Of a DNA stretch of 64,000 nt, positions 18,627 through 28,100 are shown piece after piece. How positions within the stretch are numbered: position 1 is the stretch's first letter; each line of letters begins with the position of its first letter. The DNA comes from Nitrosospira multiformis. Its GTDB lineage: Bacteria; Pseudomonadota; Gammaproteobacteria; Burkholderiales; Nitrosomonadaceae. The notes beneath the pieces were generated by a model. It was not told the DNA's origin, searched no databases, and was given only the letters and a program-made list of their open reading frames with translations. The DNA lies in the NCBI RefSeq assembly GCF_900110185.1, contig NZ_FOCT01000006.1, forward strand, positions 124,001 through 188,000, written 5' to 3'. The position numbers were made by a program, and so were the translations under genes.

Positions 18627-19102
18627 ATGGGCCCAAGCTACGATGCGGAGGGCTCAAACTTGAAGGCGGAAATCAAAAGGCTGGATGCAAAAATAAACCG
18701 GCTATCCGATCTTCTGTCAGAGACAACCGCAATTGGAACGCTGCTTCAAAAGATAGAGGAATTCGCGCATCAACGAGCCTGCTCGAAGATCAGCTTTCCA
18801 GACTGGAAGTGACTCGGAAGCAATCGAAGGCGCTGCGTGAGATAAAAGAGTCTGATGTGCAATCCATGCTCTCGAGGGTGGCAGAAAATCTACCGGAACT
18901 CGACAGAGAATCGCTAAAAGACATACTGCGCAGCCTGATAGACCGCATTACTTTCGATTCCTCCAGTCCAGCTTGTTGTATCCATTACAAAATCAAGCTA
19001 AAAACTGGGGATTTCGTGGCGTCCCCAGGGGGATTATACCAATTCCCCCACGTTTCAAAACGCGTCAACTTCCAGATTTCTCGTTTAAAACGGAGGGCTT
19101 AG
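18627..19102 (+). pseudogene. C-terminal remnant of a serine recombinase, frameshifted
   Basis: Two overlapping plus frames, joined near 18783, give one sequence: SNLKAEIKRLDAKINRLSDL, then EEFAHQRA / SLLEDQLSRLEV, then LPELDRESLKDILRSLIDRI. This is the coiled-coil and tail of large serine recombinases. The catalytic N-terminal domain is absent. It ends inside the spanin gene on the other strand. It marks old mobile-element debris right at the chromosome/prophage boundary. Confidence 0.6.
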
Positions 19103-19373
19103 ATTGGTTACACCCCTTCACCGCAGCCCTTAACTTGACCTCACACGCCGCCCGTTCCTCTATCTCGGCACGCAACGCCCTATTGATCGTCAGCGCATTG
19201 TCAGCAGGAGAAACGCGATCGACTGAATAAGCTTCCTTGCATTCTTCTGGTATCTCGACATGGCACGGGACGGGAATAGGTTTTTCGATGACGCGCGTCT
19301 GGATGATTGGCTTCGAGGCGCAGCCAGTCAGAGCTAGCGTCAACATGTAAAGAAAAACGGATTTTCTATACAT
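19065..19373 (-). CDS. Outer spanin subunit (Rz1-like lipoprotein)
   Basis: From ATG 19373 the protein starts MYRKSVFLYMLTLALTGCASKP, a lipoprotein signal with Cys17, then a Pro-rich stretch VIEKPIPVPCHVEIPEEC as in o-spanins. With the inner-membrane Rz partner it fuses inner and outer membrane in the last lysis step. It lies just after the Rz gene. Longer starts at 19415 or 19457 overlap Rz (as Rz/Rz1 often do) but do not give a signal peptide at the N terminus. Confidence 0.75.
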   Translation of the reverse strand: MYRKSVFLYMLTLALTGCASKPIIQTRVIEKPIPVPCHVEIPEECKEAYSVDRVSPADNALTINRALRAEIEERAACEVKLRAAVKGCNQSKPSVLNEKSGS

Positions 19374-19389
19374 GTCATTTACGATATGT

Positions 19390-19758
19390 CTACGAATTAC
19401 GTCTTTTCTGTACATATTCCCCCTGCTCCCTGAATACCGCATCACACATCGGCTCATCCTGGCGCACAGGTGCCTCCCGGATAGCCTTCGCCGCCGTCAC
19501 GTGTTTCTCCGCTTTGGCTTGAGCATTGAGCATCGCGGCCTCTGCTTTCTTGGCTCGCTCAGTGGCCGCATTGACCATCTCGGCAACACCCCGGCGCACA
19601 TCAGCAATATCCGTTTCGCATTTCTGGTTGCTGGACTCAGCAACAGCGGAACGCGATCCGAGACGCGCTATTTCTTCCCCGTTGCGCCAGCCATTGACCA
19701 CCCAGCCGCCGCCGAAACCGATGGCACATGACGCTAGAATAATTATGAAAAGTGACAA
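19390..19758 (-). CDS. Inner spanin subunit (Rz-like)
   Basis: 122 residues. The N-terminal anchor LFIIILASCAIGFGGGWVV is followed by an alpha-helical, Ala/Glu-rich periplasmic part (ATERAKKAEAAMLNAQAKAE). This is the i-spanin plan. The start is TTG at 19758. It is the last but one gene of the lysis cassette and is paired with the lipoprotein downstream. Confidence 0.75.
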   Translation of the reverse strand: MSLFIIILASCAIGFGGGWVVNGWRNGEEIARLGSRSAVAESSNQKCETDIADVRRGVAEMVNAATERAKKAEAAMLNAQAKAEKHVTAAKAIREAPVRQDEPMCDAVFREQGEYVQKRRNS

Positions 19759-19835
19759 GATTTCAGCCCCTTATCTAACCATTGCCGAGAAAAAATAATC
19801 GATTGTGGAGCCTGTAGATCGCTCGTTTTTTAGGC

Positions 19836-19857
19836 AAAAGAGCGCCCGGAGGCGCTC
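19836..19857 (-). terminator. Intrinsic terminator after the 62-residue gene
   Basis: Perfect GAGCGCC/GGCGCTC stem with a 4-base loop, followed on minus by TTTT. It lies between the 62-residue phage gene and the spanin pair, so spanins may need read-through or their own promoter. Confidence 0.75.
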
Positions 19858-19870
19858 CGAAGCGCATGTC

Positions 19871-20059
19871 TTAACCGTTTGCCTCGATCTTTGCTTTAGC
19901 AATACCGTGAAGCTCGTTCACAATCTCCAGCAATCGTCCCTGTATGTGAACGGCGTCCTTATAGCTGAGGCCGGTAAACTCAAAAGGAACTTTCGATCCA
20001 CGACCTTGAGCGTCATGCATACCAAAGCTAAGAGAAACTGTTAAATTGTCCTTTTCCAT
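19871..20059 (-). CDS. Small phage protein, unknown function
   Basis: 62 residues starting MEKDNLTVSLSFGMHDAQ, preceded by AAGGAAG. A mixed alpha/beta composition (FEFTGLSYKDAVHIQGRLLEIVNEL) is seen, with no motif I recognise. It sits between lysozyme-linked genes and spanins in the lysis region. A real start and its own terminator support expression. Confidence 0.6.
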   Translation of the reverse strand: MEKDNLTVSLSFGMHDAQGRGSKVPFEFTGLSYKDAVHIQGRLLEIVNELHGIAKAKIEANG

Positions 20060-20126
20060 CTGCTTCTTCCTTAAAGAAATGCCATCTGTCTAGGGACTCA
20101 ACCCTCACGGTCGGCGCGGTTTAAAA

Positions 20127-20146
20127 TGGGCAAATGCCCCGTTTAA
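20127..20146 (-). terminator. Possible weak terminator
   Basis: GGGC AAAT GCCC hairpin with flanking A/T runs (minus: ...GGGC ATTT GCCC ATTTT), just past the stop of the 103-residue gene. The stem is short, so termination is uncertain. Confidence 0.4.
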
Positions 20147-20150
20147 AAAA

Positions 20151-20462
20151 TCAATGCGGGAAATTCTGGTAAATCCACATCTGATACGCCTCTCTTCCTT
20201 CTTTGCTGCGCCACCATGACGCACCGGGGAATTGATGGGCGCGGCAGAATGCCTCTATTGAATGCGGATCGGATTTCAGTACAACGCCGTGCCATGCCTC
20301 AACCAGGGCAGTCAAATCGCTTTCGTGCGATTCAGCAATGACGCAACTTGCCCGAACCGGACCGGGGATCTGATTGCCTTCATGAAAGCGCAGCAGAAAA
20401 GGTCTGCGATCGCTCAAGTCCTCGGCTGTGACTAAACCTTGCTGCCAGCAGATTTTGTTCAT
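20151..20462 (-). CDS. Phage lysis-region protein, unknown function
   Basis: 103 residues from ATG 20462, which overlaps the lysozyme stop by 4 bases (ATGA), so it is translationally coupled to it. It contains ALVEAWHGVVLKSDPHSIEAF and GASWWRSKEGREAYQMWIY. No known family. Its place suggests a role in lysis or its timing (inference). Confidence 0.65.
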   Translation of the reverse strand: MNKICWQQGLVTAEDLSDRRPFLLRFHEGNQIPGPVRASCVIAESHESDLTALVEAWHGVVLKSDPHSIEAFCRAHQFPGASWWRSKEGREAYQMWIYQNFPH

Positions 20463-20923
20463 GTCAGCCCCATGCACTGTTTGTATTCCGCTTCACGCCG
20501 GATCGTCAGGCCGCGCAATGGCTTGCCCTGGAATTTGTTCCATCTCAATATTTCCCGGCAGGCCGTCTCGTACTCGCCCTTGTTCAATTCACTTACAAGC
20601 GTAGAGCTGCAGAACGCCGATACACCGATGTTGTAGGTCAAGCTCACGTATGCATCGAACTCGTGCTGATAGAGTTCGACCTTGACGCACTTTCTGACGC
20701 CTGCCGCATACTTGCCCTCGAGGTTGTTTAAGAGGTAGATCAACTCGCGCACCGGCTCTGTCTTGTCTCCCATCTTCACGCCTTCAGTGCGACCTGGGCC
20801 GATAGTGGGAGCATCGCCGGGAACAGGAATAATAGCCTCAAGTGGGAATCCCTCCTGTTTCGTGATCCCGACAAGCAGAGCAGCTCCAACCACCAGACCG
20901 GAAACAGCCATACGTTTGATCAT
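20459..20923 (-). CDS. Phage lysozyme (glycoside hydrolase 24 type), probable signal-anchor endolysin
   Basis: 154 residues. The N-terminal hydrophobic stretch MAVSGLVVGAALLVGI fits a signal-anchor-release or signal sequence. Then KQEGFPLEA supplies the catalytic Glu (about residue 24), followed by GDAPTIGPGRTEGV. The C-terminal half has FDAYVSLTYNIGVSAFCSSTLV and LRGLTIRREAEYKQC, typical of the family. It cleaves the NAM-NAG bond in peptidoglycan at the end of infection. It is flanked by holin-like genes upstream, and overlaps neighbours by 4 bases. Confidence 0.9.
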   Translation of the reverse strand: MIKRMAVSGLVVGAALLVGITKQEGFPLEAIIPVPGDAPTIGPGRTEGVKMGDKTEPVRELIYLLNNLEGKYAAGVRKCVKVELYQHEFDAYVSLTYNIGVSAFCSSTLVSELNKGEYETACREILRWNKFQGKPLRGLTIRREAEYKQCMGLT

Positions 20924-21099
20924 CTTGCCCTCTCTCTCGCCTCAAAATCCTCTCCGCACTCGCGGCAGCAATACGCACCCTCCGCTGGCTCATCACAGTT
21001 CAAACAAAAGCCGGTACGCTCTGGCACCGGCTTTCTGTGACTCAACGCAGCTTCAAGCTGTTTCTCTTCTTGTGCTGCAGCTCGGTCTGCTTCATCCAT
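20920..21099 (-). CDS. TraR/DksA-type zinc-finger small protein
   Basis: 59 residues. Two CxxC-like pairs at GFCLNCDEPAEGAYCCRECGEDFE form the C4 zinc finger of TraR/DksA proteins. An N-terminal acidic helix (MDEADRAAAQEEKQLEAAL) resembles the coiled-coil tip that enters the RNA polymerase secondary channel. Phage copies of this size are common in lysis cassettes. It overlaps the holin-like gene and lysozyme by a few bases. A GTG at 21102 is an alternative start. Confidence 0.8.
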   Translation of the reverse strand: MDEADRAAAQEEKQLEAALSHRKPVPERTGFCLNCDEPAEGAYCCRECGEDFEARERAR

Positions 21100-21277
21100 C
21101 ACACTTCTCAGCAGGTTTGGCGCGCCATTTCTTGTATGCCACGCCGATCTGCAACAAGGTATAAATGAGCGTCCCCCATCCGATCAAAATCGGCAGGTTG
21201 TCGTTAACCCAATTGAACGCCGAAAGCGCCCACAAAATAGCCACCTTTACCCACACGGGCGCCTCGAAGTCGCGCAT
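21092..21277 (-). CDS. Holin-like membrane protein
   Basis: 61 residues from ATG 21277 (AGGAAA upstream): MRDFEAPVWVKVAILWALSA, then DNLPILIGWGTLIYTLLQIG and a basic tail YKKWRAKP. Two possible membrane segments and a charged C terminus match small phage holins. It lies directly in front of the zinc-finger and lysozyme genes. The longer open frame to 21358 covers the neighbour and is not used. Confidence 0.65.
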   Translation of the reverse strand: MRDFEAPVWVKVAILWALSAFNWVNDNLPILIGWGTLIYTLLQIGVAYKKWRAKPAEKCDG

Positions 21278-21287
21278 CGAAATTTCC

Positions 21288-21437
21288 TTATCCGAGCACT
21301 GCCAGAGCAAACATAACCGCCGCAGCAACAAGAGCAAGTCCGGTCCACGGAGAGCCAACCAGCTTCATCAGGAACGAATCAGCTTTCGCATCGAGTTGTT
21401 TAACCTGCTCCTTCGCCTCTTCCAATTTCTCTAACAT
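21288..21437 (-). CDS. Small membrane protein, possible holin or antiholin
   Basis: 49 residues from ATG 21437, with AGGAG 7 bases upstream. A helical coiled-coil N-terminal half (EKLEEAKEQVKQLDAKAD) is followed by one membrane segment (GLALVAAAVMFALAVLG). It precedes the holin-like gene. One- and two-helix partners in a lysis cassette are typical of holin/antiholin pairs; this is inference. Confidence 0.6.
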   Translation of the reverse strand: MLEKLEEAKEQVKQLDAKADSFLMKLVGSPWTGLALVAAAVMFALAVLG

Positions 21438-21475
21438 CTTCCGTCTCCTGCGATAAAAAGTAATGCTCATCAAAT

Positions 21476-21498
21476 AAAAAAGGCCGCATTAGCGGCCT
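21476..21498 (-). terminator. Intrinsic terminator after the tail spike gene
   Basis: AGGCCGC/GCGGCCT perfect 7-bp stem with an ATTA loop, followed on minus by TTTTT. It lies between the spike and lysis genes, so lysis genes are downstream of a terminator within the late operon. Confidence 0.85.
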
Positions 21499-21521
21499 CG
21501 TTGCGAAAAATCAAAAGTTGA

Positions 21522-23117
21522 TCAAACCGGCTCTGCTGCCGTCAGCCATGCGGGAACAGGATTGTCATCCACCGCCCCGATGTTCGGGGGGTTATAGAAG
21601 TGCTTGCCGTAGAAGTCTTTGCCGCCTAGATATGCTCCGGTGCGGATACAACTGGCTGCTTCCGGCCTGTAAACCGTGTTAAGGTCAGGATCGGCTGTCA
21701 AAGTTGATGCCGCTAATGTATGACCGACCGGACCAGAGAAACCATAAAAACAGTTATTGGATTCGCCAGTCCAGGCAGAAGCAGTATTTGCCCTGACAGA
21801 AGGCGTTGAACTGGTTGTTGTAGTAAAGATGTTATTTCGGATAACGTTTGCCGTATTGTCTGCCGTAGACATCATGTAAGCTCCGGCGTAAGAGCAATTG
21901 ACGAATGTGTTGTTGAAGATGTTTGATGATTGCGCTGCCTCCTTATTTCCAAAGGAAACGCCGGTCACGCAGTTAACAACCAGATTGCCGTAAGCCGTGC
22001 AATTTGTAGCATCTAAAATCAGTATCCCCGATCCCGCGGGAGGGGAGTTGTTGGTAGAACCATTACCGTATAAGTCCCTGATTTGGTTTCCAAACGCAAC
22101 GCTGTCCCGGCAATCATGGTCGAACAGAATACCGCAAGCATCTACCCCGCCTGTTGTCAGGTTCTCCGCGTAATTATTAAAGACACGGTATGTTCCATAG
22201 AAGATATTTGCAAGGCCAGACAGCCCATGGAGCCCATAGCATTTGTTGTTATAAACGTCATTGGGCCCAAAATCTGGAGTAGCGGACAGGCCAAATCCGC
22301 CGAGAACAATACCCCCTCCAACAAGACCCACTCTCTGCTGATTAGTGATAGTGTTGTCATAAACCTTGATGCCTGAATTTCGCCCATAGATCGCAGGGCA
22401 GAAACACTCAATAGCAACTCCGCTGCAATTGGCAAACGCATTCCGGCTGATGACCACATCTTCCATCTTTGCTCCGTCCCAAGGTGTAATGCCATCGTCG
22501 TAGAAGAAGTCCTGTTCGTTAAAAACGATGACGCCGCGCGGGCCGGATACACCGTTGAAGGCGTTGTTGTTTATCTGTATGTTTGTCAGAGTAGTGGTCA
22601 CTCTACTTGTGACCCACCAGAGAATTGCTCCCCCAGTTCCACCGTTGAACGTGTTGCCTTCAATGACGACGTCCTTGTATGCAAAGGTATTAGCAGGCAT
22701 TAAGTCCACTGCTTGCAGGGCTGATCCGGACAGCGTGCAATTCTTAAGCCAGAAGCCGATATTCGGTATTCCGGTAACGCCAATGCAGCGATTGTTCCCT
22801 GAAGTTATCGTGAGCGATTGCAGGGTTATATAGGACTTGTCTATGTTGAAGTAGTAGGCCCCGGCACTGAATGTAATTGATCCAGCCTCAGTCGCGTAAT
22901 CGCCGCGAATTGTTATGAGACTACCCAGGCTTCCACTCGCGCCGGGTCGAATGATCTCAGAGTAAGTATGAGCGCCGCACACGTACAATGTAGATCCCGC
23001 AGTGACTTTGCCTGAGCCCCATTGCACGGTTGTCCAACCAAGCCAAGCAGTCTCATACGTGAGTCCGTCTGGAGTATTGCTGTGCGCCCCGACAGGACGA
23101 ACAAAGAAGTCAGTCAT
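21522..23117 (-). CDS. Tail spike-like beta-helix protein
   Basis: 531 residues. The central part (about 100-470) repeats short strands with NN ladders such as VIEGNTFNGGTG, IQINNNAFNGVSG, VFNNYAENLTTGG and IFNNTFVNCS: right-handed parallel beta-helix. The N-terminal ~70 residues (FFVRPVGAHSNTPDGLTYETAW) resemble the DUF1565-like entry of such proteins. Host-recognition depolymerase or adhesin function is inferred. It is the most distal tail gene and starts 1 base inside the preceding 52-residue gene. Confidence 0.85.
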   Translation of the reverse strand: MTDFFVRPVGAHSNTPDGLTYETAWLGWTTVQWGSGKVTAGSTLYVCGAHTYSEIIRPGASGSLGSLITIRGDYATEAGSITFSAGAYYFNIDKSYITLQSLTITSGNNRCIGVTGIPNIGFWLKNCTLSGSALQAVDLMPANTFAYKDVVIEGNTFNGGTGGAILWWVTSRVTTTLTNIQINNNAFNGVSGPRGVIVFNEQDFFYDDGITPWDGAKMEDVVISRNAFANCSGVAIECFCPAIYGRNSGIKVYDNTITNQQRVGLVGGGIVLGGFGLSATPDFGPNDVYNNKCYGLHGLSGLANIFYGTYRVFNNYAENLTTGGVDACGILFDHDCRDSVAFGNQIRDLYGNGSTNNSPPAGSGILILDATNCTAYGNLVVNCVTGVSFGNKEAAQSSNIFNNTFVNCSYAGAYMMSTADNTANVIRNNIFTTTTSSTPSVRANTASAWTGESNNCFYGFSGPVGHTLAASTLTADPDLNTVYRPEAASCIRTGAYLGGKDFYGKHFYNPPNIGAVDDNPVPAWLTAAEPV

Positions 23118-23275
23118 CAGGATTCACTCCACCGCTTGTAAATCATGCGACCCAGTCCAATCGCCGCAGCACTTCCGAGGGCGATACTAACTAGATCGAG
23201 GCTTGTATGAACCGTTAAGTCATAAGATATGACGGGCGTAGTTACCGCTGCCCATATTGCGTTCAAGGCATCCAT
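23117..23275 (-). CDS. Small membrane protein (52 residues) in the tail operon
   Basis: ATG 23275 directly follows the stop of the 210-residue gene, and its TGA overlaps the spike start by one base (TGATG), so it is in a translational chain. Sequence MDALNAIWAAVTTPVISYDL, then LVSIALGSAAAIGLGRMIYK: one membrane segment and a basic end. Too short for usual gene finding, but the tight fit on both sides supports it. Function unknown. Confidence 0.65.
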   Translation of the reverse strand: MDALNAIWAAVTTPVISYDLTVHTSLDLVSIALGSAAAIGLGRMIYKRWSES

Positions 23276-23908
23276 TTAATCTCCCACGAAATGCAGCACG
23301 CGATAATATTCAAGGGTGAGAGCATCGCCGCTGTCTGCTCTCTGCCCGGTAATATCGACTACGACATTGTTTGCGAAATCGATTGAGTGGGTTGCTGGAG
23401 CGCTCGCCCCTGCTGTGCCATAAGCGCCGTCATAAGGCTGTATCTGCGATGCCAGGGAATTACGGTTTGCCAGGACGATCAGCGGAGCCTCTTTGACAGA
23501 TGTGGTGCGCGTGGCGCTGTAAACTGTCACGCCGCCAACCTTGACCTTCAAAATCTTGTTGTTCGCGCTGTTGGTGAATGTCCAAAGCGGCTCGATCTGG
23601 AGAATGCTGTTAACACCAAGCAATCCTGCAGGGATAGCGAACGAATCAAGAGGCTCGTCAATCGAGGTCAGGGAACATGAAAATCCAATAGCCGATCCAG
23701 CTAAAATTTCTATTGGACGACGAATGAGCGGATAAACAAAGCCGTGCTTGCCAGTAAAGCCAATAGGCTTGCCGCCGCTCGTTGCGTATGGAGCTTTCTC
23801 GGCTTGCTTCGCGTTGAGTGCATTGTTGTTTGCGTCATATTCTTCAAGCGAGAGCGCGGTCCCCTTGGATTTGCGACCGACGACAGTTGCTAGATCATTC
23901 CAGGCCAT
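23276..23908 (-). CDS. Putative tail-fibre-region structural protein
   Basis: 210 residues. It starts MAWNDLATVVGRKSKG and has beta-rich body segments such as LLGVNSILQIEPLWTFTNSA and a C-terminal LTLEYYRVLHF. No known enzyme motif. It lies between the short 126-residue chaperone-like gene and the spike, and overlaps the former by one base. A structural or adhesion role is inferred from position. Confidence 0.65.
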   Translation of the reverse strand: MAWNDLATVVGRKSKGTALSLEEYDANNNALNAKQAEKAPYATSGGKPIGFTGKHGFVYPLIRRPIEILAGSAIGFSCSLTSIDEPLDSFAIPAGLLGVNSILQIEPLWTFTNSANNKILKVKVGGVTVYSATRTTSVKEAPLIVLANRNSLASQIQPYDGAYGTAGASAPATHSIDFANNVVVDITGQRADSGDALTLEYYRVLHFVGD

Positions 23909-24288
23909 TACAGTGTAGCTCCCAGCGTGAACAGATCGTCAAGTTGCTTCTCGGTCAGAGAAAGTTGCGTAGTCATCGTCCCGACTAGCGGATGAGTGCG
24001 CTCAACCGTCTGAGCAAATTGCCAGTCAATCCGAGCCGCGTCACCTGCCGCTCCCGTCATTGCGGCGATAGCGGCATCAACCTGTGCAAGCAACCCGGAT
24101 TGAAGTAGGGCGCGACGAGCTTGACGCATTGAGATAACGCTCGGTATGGCTGTAGCAGGCACACGCAATGCATCAGCCTGAGCTTTTGTGATCAAGGTTA
24201 GTTCGGGTTTGATATACGCATCCTGCGATCCATCCGCCTCGAATGCATAGACTTGGTTGTTTTGATCTTTGTAGTATTTGAATGACAT
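23908..24288 (-). CDS. Phage tail-associated protein, unknown function
   Basis: 126 residues. The N terminus (FKYYKDQNNQVYAFEADGSQD) is followed by a helical part ISMRQARRALLQSGLLAQVDAA typical of a phage protein family found beside tail fibre genes. It may assist fibre assembly (inference). Confidence 0.65.
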   Translation of the reverse strand: MSFKYYKDQNNQVYAFEADGSQDAYIKPELTLITKAQADALRVPATAIPSVISMRQARRALLQSGLLAQVDAAIAAMTGAAGDAARIDWQFAQTVERTHPLVGTMTTQLSLTEKQLDDLFTLGATL

Positions 24289-24290
24289 GG

Positions 24291-25169
24291 TTACCTCAAC
24301 TCTGTCCAGCCGTTTGAAACGATAGAGGCGCTACCGACCGTCACTCCGACTCTATATGTCGCCCCCGCTGGAATTATTGCCGACACATATAAAAACTCAC
24401 CCGGCGCCGCCCCTGAAGAGCCATAAATATTGATGGCTCCATTAATGAGGATTACAGCCGCTGAGCCTCCTGAAGAGGATGACACGCATACGCTTACTTG
24501 AATTGATCTGCCGGTTGAGTTCGTGTAGGTCGTATTTACAGCGCGGCTGGCGGTGAGGTTCTGCCAACTCTGGCCCAGGCCGAGCACTACTGCCCCGAGG
24601 TTGTCTGGCGTGACACAGCGAGTAGCGTCTGTTCCAGCCTGCGCCTCAGCATCTGTTGCCAATTCAACCACCCCGGTAGCGGATGTCGTTGCGGCTTGCT
24701 TGAGCGCAGAAAACGCTGCTGCCGCAGTAGCCGCGCCCGTGCCGCCTGCCGCAATGGACAGGACGCCTCCGCTCAATGACACAAGCTGCCATCCATCCGC
24801 AGTCCCGCTAGATGAGGAAATCGGCCATGCGGCCATTAACTCATTTGCCGTCGTCGTGTAACTTACACCCCAAGGACAGCGTAGCGTTGTTGAGTTATGC
24901 GTAATCGTCAGCGCCCCGGCCATTCTGATCTGGATAGGGCCCCGGTAATTCGTGCCAAAGCCGGTGATCGTTGTTGTGCCAGTGATCCGCAGCTTGGTCG
25001 ATAATTGCCCACCAATGTCGCAGGTGGTGGCAGACGCGAGATCGAGTTCCGGTTTCTCAAACACCTCATTGATCACGTCCCATAGCTGCGCAAATCCGGC
25101 TCGTGCGGTTGCGTTACTAGGATTCGGGTATGTGTCGGATATGCTTGTTTTTAACGGTAACGCTGTCAT
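24291..25169 (-). CDS. Phage tail fibre/collar-like protein
   Basis: 292 residues. N terminus MTALPLKTSISDTYPNPSNA, then low-complexity Gly/Ala/Thr beta segments (GGTGAATAAAAFSALKQAAT, TGVVELATDAEAQAGTDATR), a stretch seen in many tail fibre and collar proteins, where ATDAEAQ-xG-D marks a repeat of the collar type. It is between the tip protein and fibre-region genes. Host-contact role inferred. Confidence 0.75.
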   Translation of the reverse strand: MTALPLKTSISDTYPNPSNATARAGFAQLWDVINEVFEKPELDLASATTCDIGGQLSTKLRITGTTTITGFGTNYRGPIQIRMAGALTITHNSTTLRCPWGVSYTTTANELMAAWPISSSSGTADGWQLVSLSGGVLSIAAGGTGAATAAAAFSALKQAATTSATGVVELATDAEAQAGTDATRCVTPDNLGAVVLGLGQSWQNLTASRAVNTTYTNSTGRSIQVSVCVSSSSGGSAAVILINGAINIYGSSGAAPGEFLYVSAIIPAGATYRVGVTVGSASIVSNGWTELR

Positions 25170-28100
25170 TTAATATCCTTGAATATCAACATCTACTTTT
25201 GCTCCTGATACGGCCACGCCTGAGCTATTCAGAGCGCGAATAACAGGAGCAAGGGGAACGGTTTTATCTATGGTCAAGCTGCGCGCGCCGCTCGCGCCGG
25301 GTTGCAGAGCGCCGAACGTGACAACCTTGATCGAGGCGAAGTTTTTCGTATAGGGGATGGCCGTGCCGGACGCGCTTATCGGGAGATTTGCTATCGACTC
25401 TTTGATGTCTGGGGCATCAATCGTCACCGTCATGCTGATGATCTTGCCCTGAGTCGTCCCGCCGCCTATCGTTACGCGAAACTGGTAATCCGCATTTTTC
25501 ACCGTAACCTGCCCCGGCCATGGAAGCCATGCTGCCGAAGACGATCCGTAGAACGGGCCCCCTTCGGATGAGAGCGCGGCATCAACAGCCAGGAAGCTGT
25601 TCGGGTTGTTCGGGTCAAAATTTGCCAGATCAACCGCGACGAAAGAATTCGGGTTGCTCGGATCAAAACTCTCCAGATCGATAGCGTCGAAAGCGTCTGG
25701 CTCGGAAACAAAGAAAGATTCTGTGTCGGAACCATAGAACGATTCGTCATCCGGTCCATAGAATGAACCGAGTCCTGAAACGCGATACTCGACAACAACA
25801 TCAATGCCGCTGGTCGCCAGCGCCAAAGTCATCTTCGATCCGGTCAGAGCCGACCCAACGTTCATTACGCCGGACTCGTAAACCATTTTCCTGAACCCGG
25901 CTTCCGGCTTGTAGAGCGAAGCTGTATTTACCGAGCCATAAAATGACTGCGCATCATCCCCATAAAAAGAGTCTGCCGCCCCGGCCACGATCTGGCCGCC
26001 AGAGACCGTGCAATCTGTGAGCGTTCCATCAAACGTCGGGTGAAAGCTGTACGTTTCAACGACGTTGGCAATGGGCGCATCGCCAAGATTGGTAAAAACC
26101 GTGCCGACATTGAGCGATTCATTCCCGCTTGTGTCGACAGCCTTGCCCATGATCGTTACCGATCCGTAGGGCAGATTGGTAACGGTATATGGCGATGAGG
26201 TTATGATCCCAGTGTGAAGCGGTACAGCGGTATTCCAGTCAAGGTTGTTGCCGAAGTGGTAGCGGAATACATATCCGGCCAGATCGACATCATTAACGCC
26301 GGTCCACGACAGCACATCCTCATCTATCGCGAGATCGGTTATGTCATCAGGCGGCTCTGACTTGCCGACAACTTGATGCAGATCGGCATAGGTCCAATCT
26401 GATCTGGAGTTGAAATATGGGTTGAGTGGACGCGCCCGGACAACGTACCAGCCGCCGTCAACCACTGGGGAGAGGTAAGCGCTTGTCTCATCGCTGAGCG
26501 CGCTAGTTTTCCGCCATGCCGTTTCTGAGTCTCGGCGCCACTGTATCTCGATCTCGCCATCAGCAAGGACGGCGCCCTTCCACTCCACAAGGATCCGGGA
26601 GATGATCGTTCCATCGCCCTGCGCGAGCAGCGCATCCGTGCCGGAGTAGCACGTCACAAGATCCAGCTTCTGGACTACAAAGGGATTCGGCAGGTCAGTA
26701 TTCGGCGTATCGTCCAGAGTGACGGTATCAGCCAAGTCCCAAATGCTTGGCGCGTCTTCCTTGAGTGTCAGCGTGATAGCGGAGTCCGGCGCATAGCTCT
26801 TATCGGTGATCCGATAAACCTTGTCCGTCTGCCCAAGGAACGCGCTGGTCAGTGTTACCCGATCCCCTACCCTGTAATCCCATGCCTTGAGCGAAAACTC
26901 AGCCTTGACCGTAAAACCGTTGCGCTGGTCCTCGGTTATGATCCGGCAGAGGTTATGAACTCGCTGCGTCGTATCGGTGAACGGGAAATCGATGTTGGAA
27001 AACTTATCCTTGCCATCCGCTGCCAGGTACGTTGCATTCTGGTACGACTTGAAATCGGTCGCTACATACTGATTTTCGGCAGAGACGAACTGCCCGCGGA
27101 CTCCATTAATCGTATCCGCGTCGGATATGCCAGGAGTCACCGCGAGAGCCCCGACAATATCTTCCTGCTGCAATGAAGCTATGGGCGCCACGTACTTGCC
27201 CGCGTATATCTCCCATGTGGTGGCAACGATCCCCCCGGCCATGCTTTGTGCCATGGCTTCCAGCACATTAGCCTGATCCTGATCGCTTGTTACCGTGCCA
27301 TTGCAGGTATAGAGCGCGCCGAAGGATTTCGCTTCATCGCAGACATTCGCAGCCGTGATCACGTGCGAGAGCGGAATGTCGCCTGCGTCGACTCCACACA
27401 TCTCGGACGTGAGGTAGTCATAAATGACTAGAGCGTTGTTCTGGCTCCACGCCGTTGTGCCTGTGCGCGGATCGTAAAGTTTCTTCCCGCGCAGCAATAC
27501 TTCAACCCCAGGCACGCCACCCTGGAAGTTCGGCTGCCGCAGATCAAGCCTGATTACCGTATAGCAAAACCCGGTGAGGGTTGCGCTCGAACTCCACTTG
27601 TCAGGACATTCTGCGAGCAGGGAGGCGTCGGCCGTATCGCCCGGCACGCCAAGATGCTTGCGCACCCGCACCTGTGAGGTGTTGACTTGGTACTGGTACG
27701 TGACGCTGTAGTGCGTTGCGCCCGGGTTGCCAGTAACGGTGATAGTGTTGCCTGACTGAGTATATGGAACCTCAGTTATAAAAGTCGGGAGCAACTTGAA
27801 CAGCGCCGGAGGTCCGTACGCTAATACCTTGACGGCACTGCTCGGCGTGTGCGCCAGGGTAAAAGGCGACGCGGGGAAATTCTCGGTTATGCTCTCTGTT
27901 CTGGCTGAGTAATATTCCCCTCCGGTAACAAAGCCGTCCGCATCGAGCTCCCCCAGGTCTTTACCGTCGATATAAACTTTCTCGATCCCGTCACACTCAT
28001 GGGCGGCATGAACACAGACCAAGTGCTTGAATTCTTCATTTTCGCCGCTGGACAGAATCGCTACTATGTCCGAGCCAACCTTGGCACGACCGTAAACGTA

